Source: Kiritimatiellia bacterium
Lineage (GTDB): Bacteria; Verrucomicrobiota; Kiritimatiellia; RFP12; UBA1067
Length of the DNA stretch: 45,323 nucleotides
Reading direction: 5' to 3'
Assembly: GCA_017450695.1 (NCBI GenBank)
Contig: JAFSTA010000139.1
Location: 1 to 45,323, forward strand
Each line of letters begins with the position of its first letter. Positions within the stretch are counted from its first letter, which is position 1. Positions 1 through 8,417 of this stretch are shown here, one piece after another. A program made the position numbers and the translations under genes. The notes beneath the pieces were generated by a model. That model was not told the origin of the DNA and did not search any database. It worked only from the letters and a program-made list of their open reading frames with translations.

Positions 1-247
1 ATGTCATGGCCTCACGCCAAGTTCGCCAAGTACGCGAAGTGGCCGACTTCCTTCCCTTTGCGGACTTTGCGTGAGGTTGAATCTCCGCGTTCGGTATCGC
101 AGGCATCGACATGGATCACGGTGAAAAACGCAGATGCGCCCGGCATGTTGTCTCTTTCCACTTCAGGCTTGCCACAGTGGAATGGAATCAGATAGAATGG
201 CCTGATCTGGTCTGGCATGGGTCAGGACGGAATGAAGGGGACATGAA

Positions 248-1132
248 ATGAACTGGACAAGGCGAGATTTTTTAGGTGGCGCGACAGGGTTCGCGGCAAC
301 GATGGCGTTCGGTCAGGCGGCCGCGGTAAAAACAGCGGTGGCGGAATTTCCGTCGCCCCTGATCGTGGGGACATTCGATCCGAAGGGAAACCACATCCAG
401 GGAGCGTGCGCCTCCGATGACGCGATTTACCTCTCGCAGATGAACGGACTCTACAAGTTCGACTGGTCGGGGAAACTGTTGAAACGGCTCCCGGTGATTT
501 CGCACACGGGCGACCTCTGTTTTTACAAAGGGGAGGTCTATACCTCCGTCTCCGTCTATCACAATGCGCGGAAGTGCAAGGGGCTGATCCAGGTGTTCGA
601 CTCGGATTTGAATTTCGTGCGGGAGAAAGAGCTGGATCGCGGAACCGACGGCGTGACCGTGCTGAACGGTGTTCTGTATTTGGGCATGGGGTCGGTGGGA
701 CAGGTCGGCAACAAGCCGCACCGGGAGAATCTGGTCGGCAGGTTCCGTCCGGAGACATTGGAGGAGATCGACCGCAAGCCGATCGACTGCGGCATGGAAA
801 CTTGCTTCGGGGCGCAGAACATAACGACGGACGGAAAGGACCTGTATTTCTCCTTCTATCCGGCAAAGCTCGGTGACCCGCCTTTGGCGGTCTTCCATGC
901 CGATCTCTCGTTCGACCGGATGATCCCGATGAAGCAGTCGCCGAACAACGGCTTCGACCTGCTGCCCGAGCGGCTGCGCGCGGGGCACACCCGTTTCCTG
1001 CGTGTGCAGACGTTGATGAAGTACGGGCCGGAATCCCTGCCTCACGCAAAGATCGATTTCGTCGAACGCGTCGGCGACAAAATGCGGTCGCTGACATCGG
1101 CTGGCAGGTCACGGACCGGGACTGTGCGCTAA
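248..1132 (+). CDS. Tat-exported beta-propeller-like protein of unknown function
   Basis: 294 residues beginning with a twin-arginine signal (TRRDFLGGATGFAA) and a short hydrophobic stretch, so it is probably exported folded. The body has repeated short strand-like segments (for example AIYLSQMNGLYKFDWSGK and DGVTVLNGVLYLGMGS) that resemble beta-propeller blades of the SMP-30/NHL kind; I see no catalytic motif. The ATG at 248 is preceded by AAGGGG at good spacing. The next gene starts 21 bases after the stop, so the two are probably cotranscribed. The last 20 residues (SLTSAGRSRTGTVR) look unlike the rest, while the other frame there reads ADIGWQVTDRDC, so a late frameshift is possible but unproven. 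Family assignment is tentative; export is the firm part. Confidence 0.7.
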   Translation: MNWTRRDFLGGATGFAATMAFGQAAAVKTAVAEFPSPLIVGTFDPKGNHIQGACASDDAIYLSQMNGLYKFDWSGKLLKRLPVISHTGDLCFYKGEVYTSVSVYHNARKCKGLIQVFDSDLNFVREKELDRGTDGVTVLNGVLYLGMGSVGQVGNKPHRENLVGRFRPETLEEIDRKPIDCGMETCFGAQNITTDGKDLYFSFYPAKLGDPPLAVFHADLSFDRMIPMKQSPNNGFDLLPERLRAGHTRFLRVQTLMKYGPESLPHAKIDFVERVGDKMRSLTSAGRSRTGTVR

Positions 1133-1153
1133 CCACGCGAAAGGAGTTTCACC

Positions 1154-2014
1154 ATGCGTATTTGGATTCGGGTATTCTTGATTTTGGGACTGGTGTGGTT
1201 GTCGGGTTGCACGATACCGTCGGAACGGCAACTCGCCGACTGGGCGGCAGGCAAAACGCGAATCGATCCATCAACCTTTGCCGCACGTTGTCCGGAACTC
1301 CGGCGGCAGAAGAAACTGATCTGCTTTGATCTGGACGGAACGCTCACCCAGCACCGTTCCCCCTTGTCTCCGGAGAACCGTGCCGTGCTGGATCGGCTCG
1401 GCCGGCGGTATGAACTGGTCATGTGCGGCGGCGGCAACTGCACGCGGATTTATAAGCAGATGCAGAACTATCCGATCCGAATCCTCGGCAACTACGGGAT
1501 GGAGGAGAGCGAGGTGCGTGACGGACAGTTCCGCATCGTCCGAAACGTCGCCGTTCCCATCGACCACGAGGGTTTCCTGCGGAAAACAAACGCGTTGCGC
1601 GAGAAGTACGGGTACACCAACTACTGGGGCGAGGCGCTCACCTTCCATCCCAGCGGCATGGTGACGTTCGGACTGCTCGGGACAAAGGCTCCGCTTGAAA
1701 AAATGCTGGTGTTCGATCCGGACAAGGCGAAGCGTCGCGCGATGTTCGCCGACATGACCAAAACCTTTCCCGACTGCGCGATCTTCATCGGGGGCACGAC
1801 CTCGTTCGACATCACGCCGAAACAGTATGACAAGTACCACGCGGTGATGCGGTACGCGGCGGAACACGGTTTCACGAAAGAACAGGTTCTCTTCGTCGGC
1901 GACGACATGACGGACGGCGGAAACGATAGCCACATCCGCCTGTACGGCATGGACTATATACAAGTCATGGACTACCGGAAGTTGCCCGAACTGCTCCGTT
2001 TCCTCTGGGAGTAG
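1154..2014 (+). CDS. HAD-superfamily phosphatase with lipoprotein signal, phosphomannomutase-like
   Basis: 286 residues. The N-terminus is a lipoprotein signal peptide ending in the lipobox LSGC (Cys about residue 19). The HAD fold follows: motif I FDLDGTLT near residue 58, a cap region, and the acidic motif GDDMTDGGND near residue 257. The order and the GNYGMEE segment resemble the HAD-IIB branch that includes eukaryotic-type phosphomannomutases and sugar phosphatases. The ATG has a strong AGGAG 7 bases upstream, which supports the start that includes the lipobox. HAD IIB enzymes are normally cytoplasmic, so membrane anchoring outside the cytoplasm would be unusual; a substrate cannot be named. 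It lies 21 bases behind the Tat-exported protein and is probably in one operon with it. Confidence 0.8.
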   Translation: MRIWIRVFLILGLVWLSGCTIPSERQLADWAAGKTRIDPSTFAARCPELRRQKKLICFDLDGTLTQHRSPLSPENRAVLDRLGRRYELVMCGGGNCTRIYKQMQNYPIRILGNYGMEESEVRDGQFRIVRNVAVPIDHEGFLRKTNALREKYGYTNYWGEALTFHPSGMVTFGLLGTKAPLEKMLVFDPDKAKRRAMFADMTKTFPDCAIFIGGTTSFDITPKQYDKYHAVMRYAAEHGFTKEQVLFVGDDMTDGGNDSHIRLYGMDYIQVMDYRKLPELLRFLWE

Positions 2015-2200
2015 GCGGGCGGCTGTTAAGCTAGGTAAGCGTGGAAGTCCCTCGCCCGCACTCACGCGGGAACGCACTTGAGGTCTAGTTTGTCTCGCGC
2101 GAAGTCCGCGAAGTTCGCGAAGAATAGGGAGGAACTCGCCCCGTCGCGTCCTCCGTAGCCTTGCGTAGGATGGATCGCGACCGTTTCGGCAGGGCGAATA

Positions 2201-2290
2201 TTGCTTTTGCTACGGGAAGCCTCGGAGTTTCGGAGATAGGGGACTGTTCTCCAAGTCTTCGAAACTCCCAGAAACGAAAAGGATGTTGAT
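2201..2290. repeat. 90-bp dispersed palindromic repeat, copy 1
   Basis: The sequence aligns without gaps to 28781-28870 over 90 bases. Its core CGGAGTTTCGGAGA is followed by a partly complementary arm ending CGAAACTCCC, so the transcript could fold into an imperfect hairpin. No transposase is nearby. The pair looks like a REP- or MITE-like family. Confidence 0.7.
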
Positions 2291-2441
2291 TTAGGGGGCG
2301 GGCGGGTTAGCCCGCGCGTTCAATGAAAGTTGTTCTCGATGTTGTTCCTGTTGTTTCTGCATTAGCTTGTAGCTGTTGGCGTGTAGCGGGTAGCACCCGC
2401 TCATGCGTTGCGCGAGTGATTCGATTCAGATAACTTCTCCG

Positions 2442-2534
2442 ATTGTTCACAATTGGCACAATTGTCATCATTGCCACAAATTGAAATGGCATTGTGATTT
2501 GTGACATTGTGAGCATTTGAGATTTGTGAACAAT
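2442..2534. repeat. Palindromic element with 11-bp terminal inverted repeats (ATTGTTCACAA), copy 1
   Basis: The 93-bp AT-rich unit begins ATTGTTCACAA and ends TTGTGAACAAT, perfect inverted ends. The interior repeats related words (CACAATTG, ATTTGTGA, CAAATTG). A relative with the same ends lies inside the DGR reverse transcriptase gene at 32569-32705. There is no coding capacity, so it behaves like a non-autonomous MITE-like element. Confidence 0.65.
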
Positions 2535-2717
2535 CAAGTGATAGACGAGCTTGTCGCGGGTAGGCCGCATTGTGAGCGGGAATGAAAATGAGGGTAAATT
2601 TGTTCCGCGCAGAGGAAAAGGCGTCCAATCGGGGAAGCGACACTGGGACTCGTCTCATGTCCCCGCGCTCGCATGTCGCATGTCCGGTGTATCCGGAATG
2701 TCCGGAAAATCCGGCCA

Positions 2718-2803
2718 GACACGCTTACCCGGCCTAACACGCTTACCCGGCTTGACACGCTTACCCGGCTTGACACGCTTACCCGGCTTGACACGCTTGA
2801 CCG
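2718..2803. repeat. Tandem array of an 18-bp repeat (ACACGCTTACCCGGCTTG)
   Basis: About five near-identical 18-bp units in direct repeat, the last one degenerate (CTTGACCGG). A shorter related run of TGTCCGG/TATCCGG words lies just before it at about 2680-2716. There are no spacers, so it is not CRISPR. Each unit contains TTGACA, a -35-like word, but no matching -10 is seen within the array. Confidence 0.8.
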
Positions 2804-2877
2804 GTTACCCTCGTTCACTCATCTTGGAATGCAAAAATCGTGTGGCCGGGGCGGAGGCAATTTTTTTTATCTTCGGC

Positions 2878-2906
2878 TTTTTTCCGGTTTCGATTTCTGC
2901 TATACT
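2878..2906 (+). promoter_or_regulatory. Probable promoter of the acyl-CoA dehydrogenase
   Basis: A TATACT -10 box (2901-2906) lies 17 bases after a T-run (2878-2883) in the -35 position. The -35 is a poor match. The -10 is the same as at the kinase, cotransporter and phosphoesterase promoters in this window. Confidence 0.4.
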
Positions 2907-2953
2907 ACTCGCACTTACAGCTTTTTACAGCTTGAATGAAAGGTGTTTTTGAG

Positions 2954-5032
2954 ATGGATAATTCCAGACAGACGATGAAAATGCTTCCCGGCGACGAGGT
3001 GCGTCAGATCATGTGGCGTTATTCGGATCGCTTCGATATCCAGATGGCGGTGCAGGGTGCGCGTTCGGTCGCGCGCGGGTTGGTCGCGAAACTGGTTGCG
3101 GACGGACAGCGGAACACGCACGAGTGGACGGATGCGAAGAACGCGATGTATCAGGCGTTCGATGATTCCGGAATTACGGCGGCGGGGCTGGACATGGAAT
3201 ACGGCGGCATCATTGACGGGCCGCGGAATTTCGCACTTGCCCTGCTTGCGTTCGAATTGGCTTGGGTGGACGGCGGCGCGGCGACGACCAGCCTGGTCAA
3301 CAATCTCGCGCTCGGTCCGATCGTCGAGAAGGGAACGCCGGAACAGCGTGAGCGCTACATGAAGCTTTGTGCGCCGGCGCAACCGGGAGAGGACCGTAAG
3401 GTCTGGCGCGGTTCTTTTGCGTTGACCGAGCCGTTGCCCTATGTGGGCGTGGAGACGGGCGTGATGTGCGGACGTATCAGCGTCGAGAAGTGGGAAGAGG
3501 GACAGGAGCCGATGCTCAAGGTTGAGAAGCGCGGGCGTTTCATCACGAACATGGCGGTTGCCGATTTCGTGACGGCGGCGGTCGATACCGGCGACCCCCG
3601 CATCAAGACCTCCTGCATGGTGATTCTGGAAGCAACCGATCCTGGTCTGTACGATCGCGGTTCGCCGACGCTGAAACAGGTTCACCAGCTCTCCAACACG
3701 CACGACCCGATTCTGTCGTTGACGGTTCCTGCCAGCCGTATTATCGGTGGCTACACCATCAAGGACGGCGTAATCGTGCCGAACCTGACGCACAGCGAGA
3801 TTATCGAGGCGGTGTTCGCGCGTACCCGCGTGACGGTGGGCGTGATGACTGCCGCGAAACTCCTTTCTGCCATCGAGCCGGTCATCCGTTACCAGCGTGG
3901 ACGTTTTCGTGGCGCGGCTGGCGTCGATGCCGGATCCCCCCGTTACGACCAGGGCATCCAGATGAAGGAGGACGCGGTTCAGCGTCTGGCCGACGTGTGG
4001 GCGACGGGCGAGGCTGCCGCCTCACTCGGTTTCGCCATCGCGCGTTCCTATGACGAAGCGATGCCGATTGACGAGAAGGCGAAGGAAATCCTGACCGCGC
4101 AGGGTGCGGGATCCGGCCGTGCGATGCTCAAGGCGCTTCGCCAGCCCCAGGCGGATGCCATCGAGTTGCTTCAGTTGCTGCAGGCGCCGGAAGGCGAACG
4201 CAATCAGGCTCGCATCGACGAATTGCAGAACGACACGCTGGTGCAGTATGTCCGTTACGGTGCGGTCAACAACATTCTCTGCCCGTCTTGCAAGTTGTGG
4301 GATACCGGCTGGGGTGCGACGATGATGCGCGAGGCGGTCAGCATGATGGGCGGATACGGTATCACCGAGGACTGCCCGGGATTCCTCTTCAACAAGTGGG
4401 TAGATGCCCAGCTGGAGGCGACCTACGAGGGACCCGAAGTGGTGCAGCGCCGTCAGATCAGTGTTTGCATGGCTTCCCCTGTCTTCCAGGAGCAGGTGCG
4501 GCTTTGGATCGTCGAGTTGCGTCGTTTGGATGCGGAGCAACCCGGAAACGGCTACGCGGCCTTGGCCGCCGCCTTCGAGGCATGGCAGTGGACATACGAG
4601 TACACGAAGAAGACGAAGGACGACGAAGGCAAGTTGCTCGGCAACGGTCAGCGTCACGGCGTCGTCTTCGCGTTGGCGGATGCGCTCGCCTGGCTCTGCG
4701 CGATCCACTGCTTTGTTCAGGACGTTCGGGAACTTGCCGCCAAGGGCGCGGAACATCCGGTAATCGGTCCGGAGGCGGAAGGGTACGTCAATACCTTTAC
4801 CGATCTCGCCCATGTGCAGATCGGCCGCGCAACCGGCGAGACCTTGCGCATCTGCAACGAGCTGGTTTACGGGTATCACGCGGCGGTCGGCGAGGAGGAA
4901 ACCGCTCCTTTCGCGAAGATCGTCGCGCAGGCGAACGCGGCACTGGCGGGATTCCGTCTGGCGAAAGACCGCGTGGCGCATGACCTGACGACCATCATGA
5001 TTCCGGAAGCGCTGGATTATCCCCAGGCATAA
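2954..5032 (+). CDS. Acyl-CoA dehydrogenase family protein (long form)
   Basis: 692 residues. The central FAD-domain segments and the C-terminal MMREAVSMMGGYGITED and YEGPEVVQRRQI match the acyl-CoA dehydrogenase fold; in this family the glutamate of such a YEG motif is the catalytic base that removes the alpha proton. The family oxidises acyl-CoA thioesters to enoyl-CoA and passes electrons to ETF. The protein is longer than the usual 380-600 residues because of an added C-terminal helical region. No ETF or other beta-oxidation gene is adjacent, so the substrate is unknown. ATG 2954 has AAAGG about 10 bases upstream; an in-frame ATG at 2936 (MKGVFEMDN) is an alternative start. A perfect terminator follows, so it appears monocistronic. 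Confidence 0.85.
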   Translation: MDNSRQTMKMLPGDEVRQIMWRYSDRFDIQMAVQGARSVARGLVAKLVADGQRNTHEWTDAKNAMYQAFDDSGITAAGLDMEYGGIIDGPRNFALALLAFELAWVDGGAATTSLVNNLALGPIVEKGTPEQRERYMKLCAPAQPGEDRKVWRGSFALTEPLPYVGVETGVMCGRISVEKWEEGQEPMLKVEKRGRFITNMAVADFVTAAVDTGDPRIKTSCMVILEATDPGLYDRGSPTLKQVHQLSNTHDPILSLTVPASRIIGGYTIKDGVIVPNLTHSEIIEAVFARTRVTVGVMTAAKLLSAIEPVIRYQRGRFRGAAGVDAGSPRYDQGIQMKEDAVQRLADVWATGEAAASLGFAIARSYDEAMPIDEKAKEILTAQGAGSGRAMLKALRQPQADAIELLQLLQAPEGERNQARIDELQNDTLVQYVRYGAVNNILCPSCKLWDTGWGATMMREAVSMMGGYGITEDCPGFLFNKWVDAQLEATYEGPEVVQRRQISVCMASPVFQEQVRLWIVELRRLDAEQPGNGYAALAAAFEAWQWTYEYTKKTKDDEGKLLGNGQRHGVVFALADALAWLCAIHCFVQDVRELAAKGAEHPVIGPEAEGYVNTFTDLAHVQIGRATGETLRICNELVYGYHAAVGEEETAPFAKIVAQANAALAGFRLAKDRVAHDLTTIMIPEALDYPQA

Positions 5033-5054
5033 CCCGGAATCCCGATCCATTCGG

Positions 5055-5089
5055 AAAAAGGGACGGCGTGAAAAACGCCGTCCCTTTTT
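5055..5089. terminator. Rho-independent terminator after the acyl-CoA dehydrogenase
   Basis: A perfect 15-bp stem, AAAAAGGGACGGCGT pairing with ACGCCGTCCCTTTTT around a GAAAA loop. The A-run and T-run are part of the arms, so it can act in both directions. It begins 22 bases after the stop codon. Confidence 0.95.
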
Positions 5090-5332
5090 GTTTCGCTGTG
5101 AATCTGTCAACTGATCGACGGGGGGTAGCTGCTAGGTTCGTGGCGGGCTTATCTTTTTCTTGCGTTAAATCCTTGTTATTCCTTTCCCGACCTGTTGTAG
5201 CGGCACACATCGTCCGGCAACAGGAGTATCGCTTCCCCGATTTCGCGGCAAGTCTCCCTCTCTTTATCCTCTGCGTCTGGCAAAACTATTGCCGACTTCC
5301 CCACTGCGGGCTCTCTCCAAGCAACTTTCGCC

Positions 5333-5361
5333 TTGTGCCGGCAAATTGCCGATGTTATACT
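5333..5361 (+). promoter_or_regulatory. Promoter of the kinase-AAA-membrane protein operon
   Basis: TTGTGC (5333-5338), a 17-bp spacer and TATACT (5356-5361), 53 bases before the kinase start. It is one of the clearer sigma70-like sites in the window. Confidence 0.75.
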
Positions 5362-5414
5362 GGTCGTGTTTGGTTTCGTGTGAAGCAGACCGGGATTCGA
5401 AGAGGGACATCGCA

Positions 5415-6908
5415 ATGGATGATTGGGAACTGGAAGAGACAAGACAGACGATCGATGGCGGAAACACGGGAACGGTTCTCGCGGGGCGGTATCGTATTGT
5501 GCGGCAGCTGGGGCAGGGCGGCATGGGATCGGTTTGGCTGGCAGAGGATCAGCAGCTGGACAACCGGCGCGTTGCGATCAAGATGTTGCCTTCCATCCTC
5601 ATTGCGAACAAGCGGGCTTACGCGCAGCTGAAGTCGGAAGCGCTTGTTTCGTTGAAACTCGTGCATTCGAACATCGTCGCGCTTCGCGCCTTTGAGGAAA
5701 ACGACGGAAACCCGTTTCTGGTGATGGACTATGTGGAAGGGCGGACGCTGGACGACTATTTGGCGGAGAAGGGGACGCTCTCGGAGGAAGAAACGGTTCG
5801 GATTTTGAAGCCGGTTGCCGACGCATTGGACTACGCGCACGGCAAGGGTGTCGTCCACCGCGACGTGAAACCCGCGAACGTGATGCTGGGGAAGGACGGG
5901 ACTCCGTATGTGCTGGACTTTGGAATCGCGCGCGAGATTCAGGAGACGATGACGCGGGTGACCGGCAAATCGTCCAGCGGCACGTTACTCTATATGTCGC
6001 CGGAACAACTTAAGGGCGGTAGCCCTGCGGCACAGCAGGATGTGTACAGCTTCGCCGCGATGGCATACGAGTGTCTGAAGGGGACACCGCCGTTTTCGCG
6101 CGGGCAGGTCGAGTATCAGATTCTCAACGAGACACCGCAGCCGCTGCCGTCCGGAATCGGAATCGCGGCATTGGTGATGGCGGGGCTTTCGAAGACGCCG
6201 GAAGGGCGTCCCGCAACCTGTGCGGCGGTGCTGGATGGTACGCGGCAACAGAGCCATTCGGTTGATTCGCGCGGAGGGACAGGAGCGCAGCCCGGCGCGG
6301 AGTCCCCGCATGGGACCGGCCCTCAATCGGGGGCATCCGTCGGGGGAGAAGACCTCTTGTCGATGGGGAAACGAATCTTCGAGGGATGGAAGGCTGGAAA
6401 ACAGGGAGCCGTTTCCGGCCTGAATGAGAACCTGTCGAAGATTCGGCAGATTTTCGGGATTCGACAAGGAACCACGCCGCCAGCCCAGGAAGAGGATGGT
6501 TTCGTCCCCATGCCGAAACTGGTCTCCGGACTGCGGATGGTCGGCAACGTACTCGCCTGGTTGCTTCTGATCGGGGGAATCGCGCTAGCTCTGGTGTCCG
6601 AAAAGGTGGACGACGTGGATGATATGGTGGATGCGTGGCTAGTCGCTTCTCCCTCTTTGCTTCTCTCCATCTTCTTTTTTAATTTGGCTGCGGGGCTGAA
6701 GCGCGGGATGAAGAGCGCAAGGGCACTTGCCTGTATCTTCCTCTTCATCTTCGGTGGGGTATTCCTCTATCTTCTGTCATCCTGCCAGACATGGTTCGCG
6801 TGGATGAATACGCGCCGCTCTGCCACGGGCGGATCGTTTCGGGAGAAGGCAATTCTGGCTTCCGAGATTATTTGCCTTTTTCTCTTATATCTGATCACGA
6901 GTGCCTGA
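5415..6908 (+). CDS. Hanks-type serine/threonine protein kinase with C-terminal membrane segments
   Basis: 497 residues. All key kinase elements are present: glycine loop LGQGGMGSVWLAED, VAIK lysine at 56, HRD at 148-150 in VVHRDVKPANVM, DFG at 168-170 and an SPEQ activation-segment end, so it should be active. A low-complexity Gly/Ser/Gln linker follows, then four probable transmembrane helices from about residue 376 to the end. The usual extracellular sensor (PASTA or beta-propeller) is missing; the membrane part itself may sense. ATG 5415 has AGAGGGA upstream; the open frame extends earlier but across the promoter. The AAA+ gene starts 96 bases downstream, and both are probably in one operon. 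The AAA+ and membrane proteins are plausible substrates or partners by context only. Confidence 0.92.
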   Translation: MDDWELEETRQTIDGGNTGTVLAGRYRIVRQLGQGGMGSVWLAEDQQLDNRRVAIKMLPSILIANKRAYAQLKSEALVSLKLVHSNIVALRAFEENDGNPFLVMDYVEGRTLDDYLAEKGTLSEEETVRILKPVADALDYAHGKGVVHRDVKPANVMLGKDGTPYVLDFGIAREIQETMTRVTGKSSSGTLLYMSPEQLKGGSPAAQQDVYSFAAMAYECLKGTPPFSRGQVEYQILNETPQPLPSGIGIAALVMAGLSKTPEGRPATCAAVLDGTRQQSHSVDSRGGTGAQPGAESPHGTGPQSGASVGGEDLLSMGKRIFEGWKAGKQGAVSGLNENLSKIRQIFGIRQGTTPPAQEEDGFVPMPKLVSGLRMVGNVLAWLLLIGGIALALVSEKVDDVDDMVDAWLVASPSLLLSIFFFNLAAGLKRGMKSARALACIFLFIFGGVFLYLLSSCQTWFAWMNTRRSATGGSFREKAILASEIICLFLLYLITSA

Positions 6909-7004
6909 TCCAGAAGTGAGGACAGGTGAAGCATATCGATTGGCGGGTTGTCGGAAGTGTTGGAATGGGAAAAATCTTGGTCGGTTGGATTCGGGAGGTG
7001 AGTG

Positions 7005-8417
7005 ATGGGACTTTTCATGTCAGCGGCTGAACGGAAGCGGGAGGAGCGTCGGCGTCGGCGTCGGGCGATTCGCGAGGTGACGAATGCGGTTGAGGATACG
7101 CGGGCGAAGTGCGACGATCTGCGCAAGGCGCGTGACGCGGCGTGGGAAGCTGCCCGTGCCGCCCTGCGCGAAAAACGCGAAGCGGATTTGCGGCGTCATC
7201 TCGCTGCCGTGCAGGCGAACGACGCGACGCTTGCCAGGTTGAACGCGCGTCTGGCGCAATTGGAGGAGGTTTCGCGTCAGCTGGACTGTTTGGACACGGA
7301 TGCTTCGTTGGCGGATTCCTCCGCGTTGCTGTCGAAGTTTTCTTCCGTATCGCTGCCAGAGCCTCCCGAGGTTTCCTATACGCCCGCTACGCTCGAGACG
7401 ATGACGGAACAGCTGGCGATGGAGATCGCGGAGGGAAAGACGGAAGAGGTGGCAGCTGCGAAACCCCAGCCGCGTCCGACAGCAACCGCCCCGGCGGTCA
7501 AGGTTGAGGGCGGGGAGAACGCAGACTCCTCCAAGTGGGTGGCGACGAAACCGGACGAGGTGAGACTGGCGGACGTGATCGGGTTGGAATCCGCAAAGGC
7601 GGTCGTGATGGACGCGCTGGTCAATCCGGTCAACCATCCCGACATCTACCAGACATTGCGGGCCGCGCCCGGCACGGGGTTGTTGTTGTACGGTCCGCCC
7701 GGAACCGGCAAGACGCTATTTGCGAAAGCGGTCGCGAACGAGATGGGGATGCCCTTTCTGGATGTGAAATGCGACAACCTCAAAAGCAAGTATGTGGGGG
7801 AGAGCGAGAAGAATGTAGCGGAACTATTCCGTGCCGCCCGCTCGTATGGGAAATGCGTCATTTTTCTGGACGAGTGCAATGCGATCCTCTCTCGTCGGGA
7901 TGACCAAAAGGTTTGCCTGGTAGAACAGTTCCTTGTGGAACTGGACGGTTTTGCCTCTTCGAAAGATTCGCAGTTTTTCGTGCTGATGGCGACGAACCTG
8001 CCGTGGACTCTCGATCCCGCGATCACGCGAAGCGGACGTCTGAGCGAAGCGGTCTATGTGGGGTTGCCGGAATGTGCGGACCGACGGAAACTGCTGGAGC
8101 TTTCTCTTGCGGATACCCCGTTGGCAGCCGATGTGAGTTTGGATAAACTCGCGGAAATCACGGATGGGTACAGCGGTGCCGATCTCTGCGCGAAAGGCGG
8201 CGTCTGCCACAAGGCGAAGATGAAGGCGGCTCGTCGCTGGGTAGCGCGGCGCGGTGCATTGGACAAGGAAGCGGACGCCGTTGCTTGGGAAACGGCGGAA
8301 CCGATCACATGGCGCGATTTAGAGGAAGCCCGTCAGGAAACCCCGCCGATCTCGCGGACGGCGGCTGATCTTGTACGTCGCAATCAGGACTTCGCGCTGG
8401 GCGGGGGCTTCCAATGA
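7005..8417 (+). CDS. AAA+ ATPase (classical AAA clade) with N-terminal coiled coil
   Basis: 470 residues. A highly charged Arg/Glu-rich N-terminal coiled coil (about 1-105) is followed by a linker and one AAA module: Walker A GPPGTGKT at 230-237, Walker B IFLDECN with D289/E290, sensor ATN and an arginine-finger-like segment near TRSGR. The LLLYGPPGTGKTLFAKAVANE and YSGADL segments resemble the FtsH/Vps4/spastin clade, but there is no protease domain. Such proteins remodel or unfold partner proteins as hexamers. The start is ATG 7005 with GGAGG 6 bases upstream; a GTG directly before it is less likely. The downstream gene overlaps by 4 bases, so the two products are translationally coupled and probably work together, perhaps under control of the upstream kinase. 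Confidence 0.88.
   Translation: MGLFMSAAERKREERRRRRRAIREVTNAVEDTRAKCDDLRKARDAAWEAARAALREKREADLRRHLAAVQANDATLARLNARLAQLEEVSRQLDCLDTDASLADSSALLSKFSSVSLPEPPEVSYTPATLETMTEQLAMEIAEGKTEEVAAAKPQPRPTATAPAVKVEGGENADSSKWVATKPDEVRLADVIGLESAKAVVMDALVNPVNHPDIYQTLRAAPGTGLLLYGPPGTGKTLFAKAVANEMGMPFLDVKCDNLKSKYVGESEKNVAELFRAARSYGKCVIFLDECNAILSRRDDQKVCLVEQFLVELDGFASSKDSQFFVLMATNLPWTLDPAITRSGRLSEAVYVGLPECADRRKLLELSLADTPLAADVSLDKLAEITDGYSGADLCAKGGVCHKAKMKAARRWVARRGALDKEADAVAWETAEPITWRDLEEARQETPPISRTAADLVRRNQDFALGGGFQ

Larger units (their letters stand above)
2015..2953. other. Long intergenic region with three different repeats and a promoter
   Basis: About 0.94 kb without a credible gene. It holds a copy of a dispersed motif shared with 24996 and 26682 (TCCTCCGTAGCCTTGC followed by AGGATGGATCGCG), a 90-bp palindromic repeat, a 93-bp element with 11-bp inverted ends, an 18-bp tandem array and a probable promoter for the acyl-CoA dehydrogenase. 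Open frames here are short and made of repeat sequence. Confidence 0.75.

Noticed and set aside
1-247. Small open frame from the left edge
   Set aside because: Short, with repeated CTCACGCCAAGTTCGCCAAG words and no motif; treated as non-coding.
2718-2803. CRISPR array
   Set aside because: The units are contiguous without spacers and no cas gene is present.
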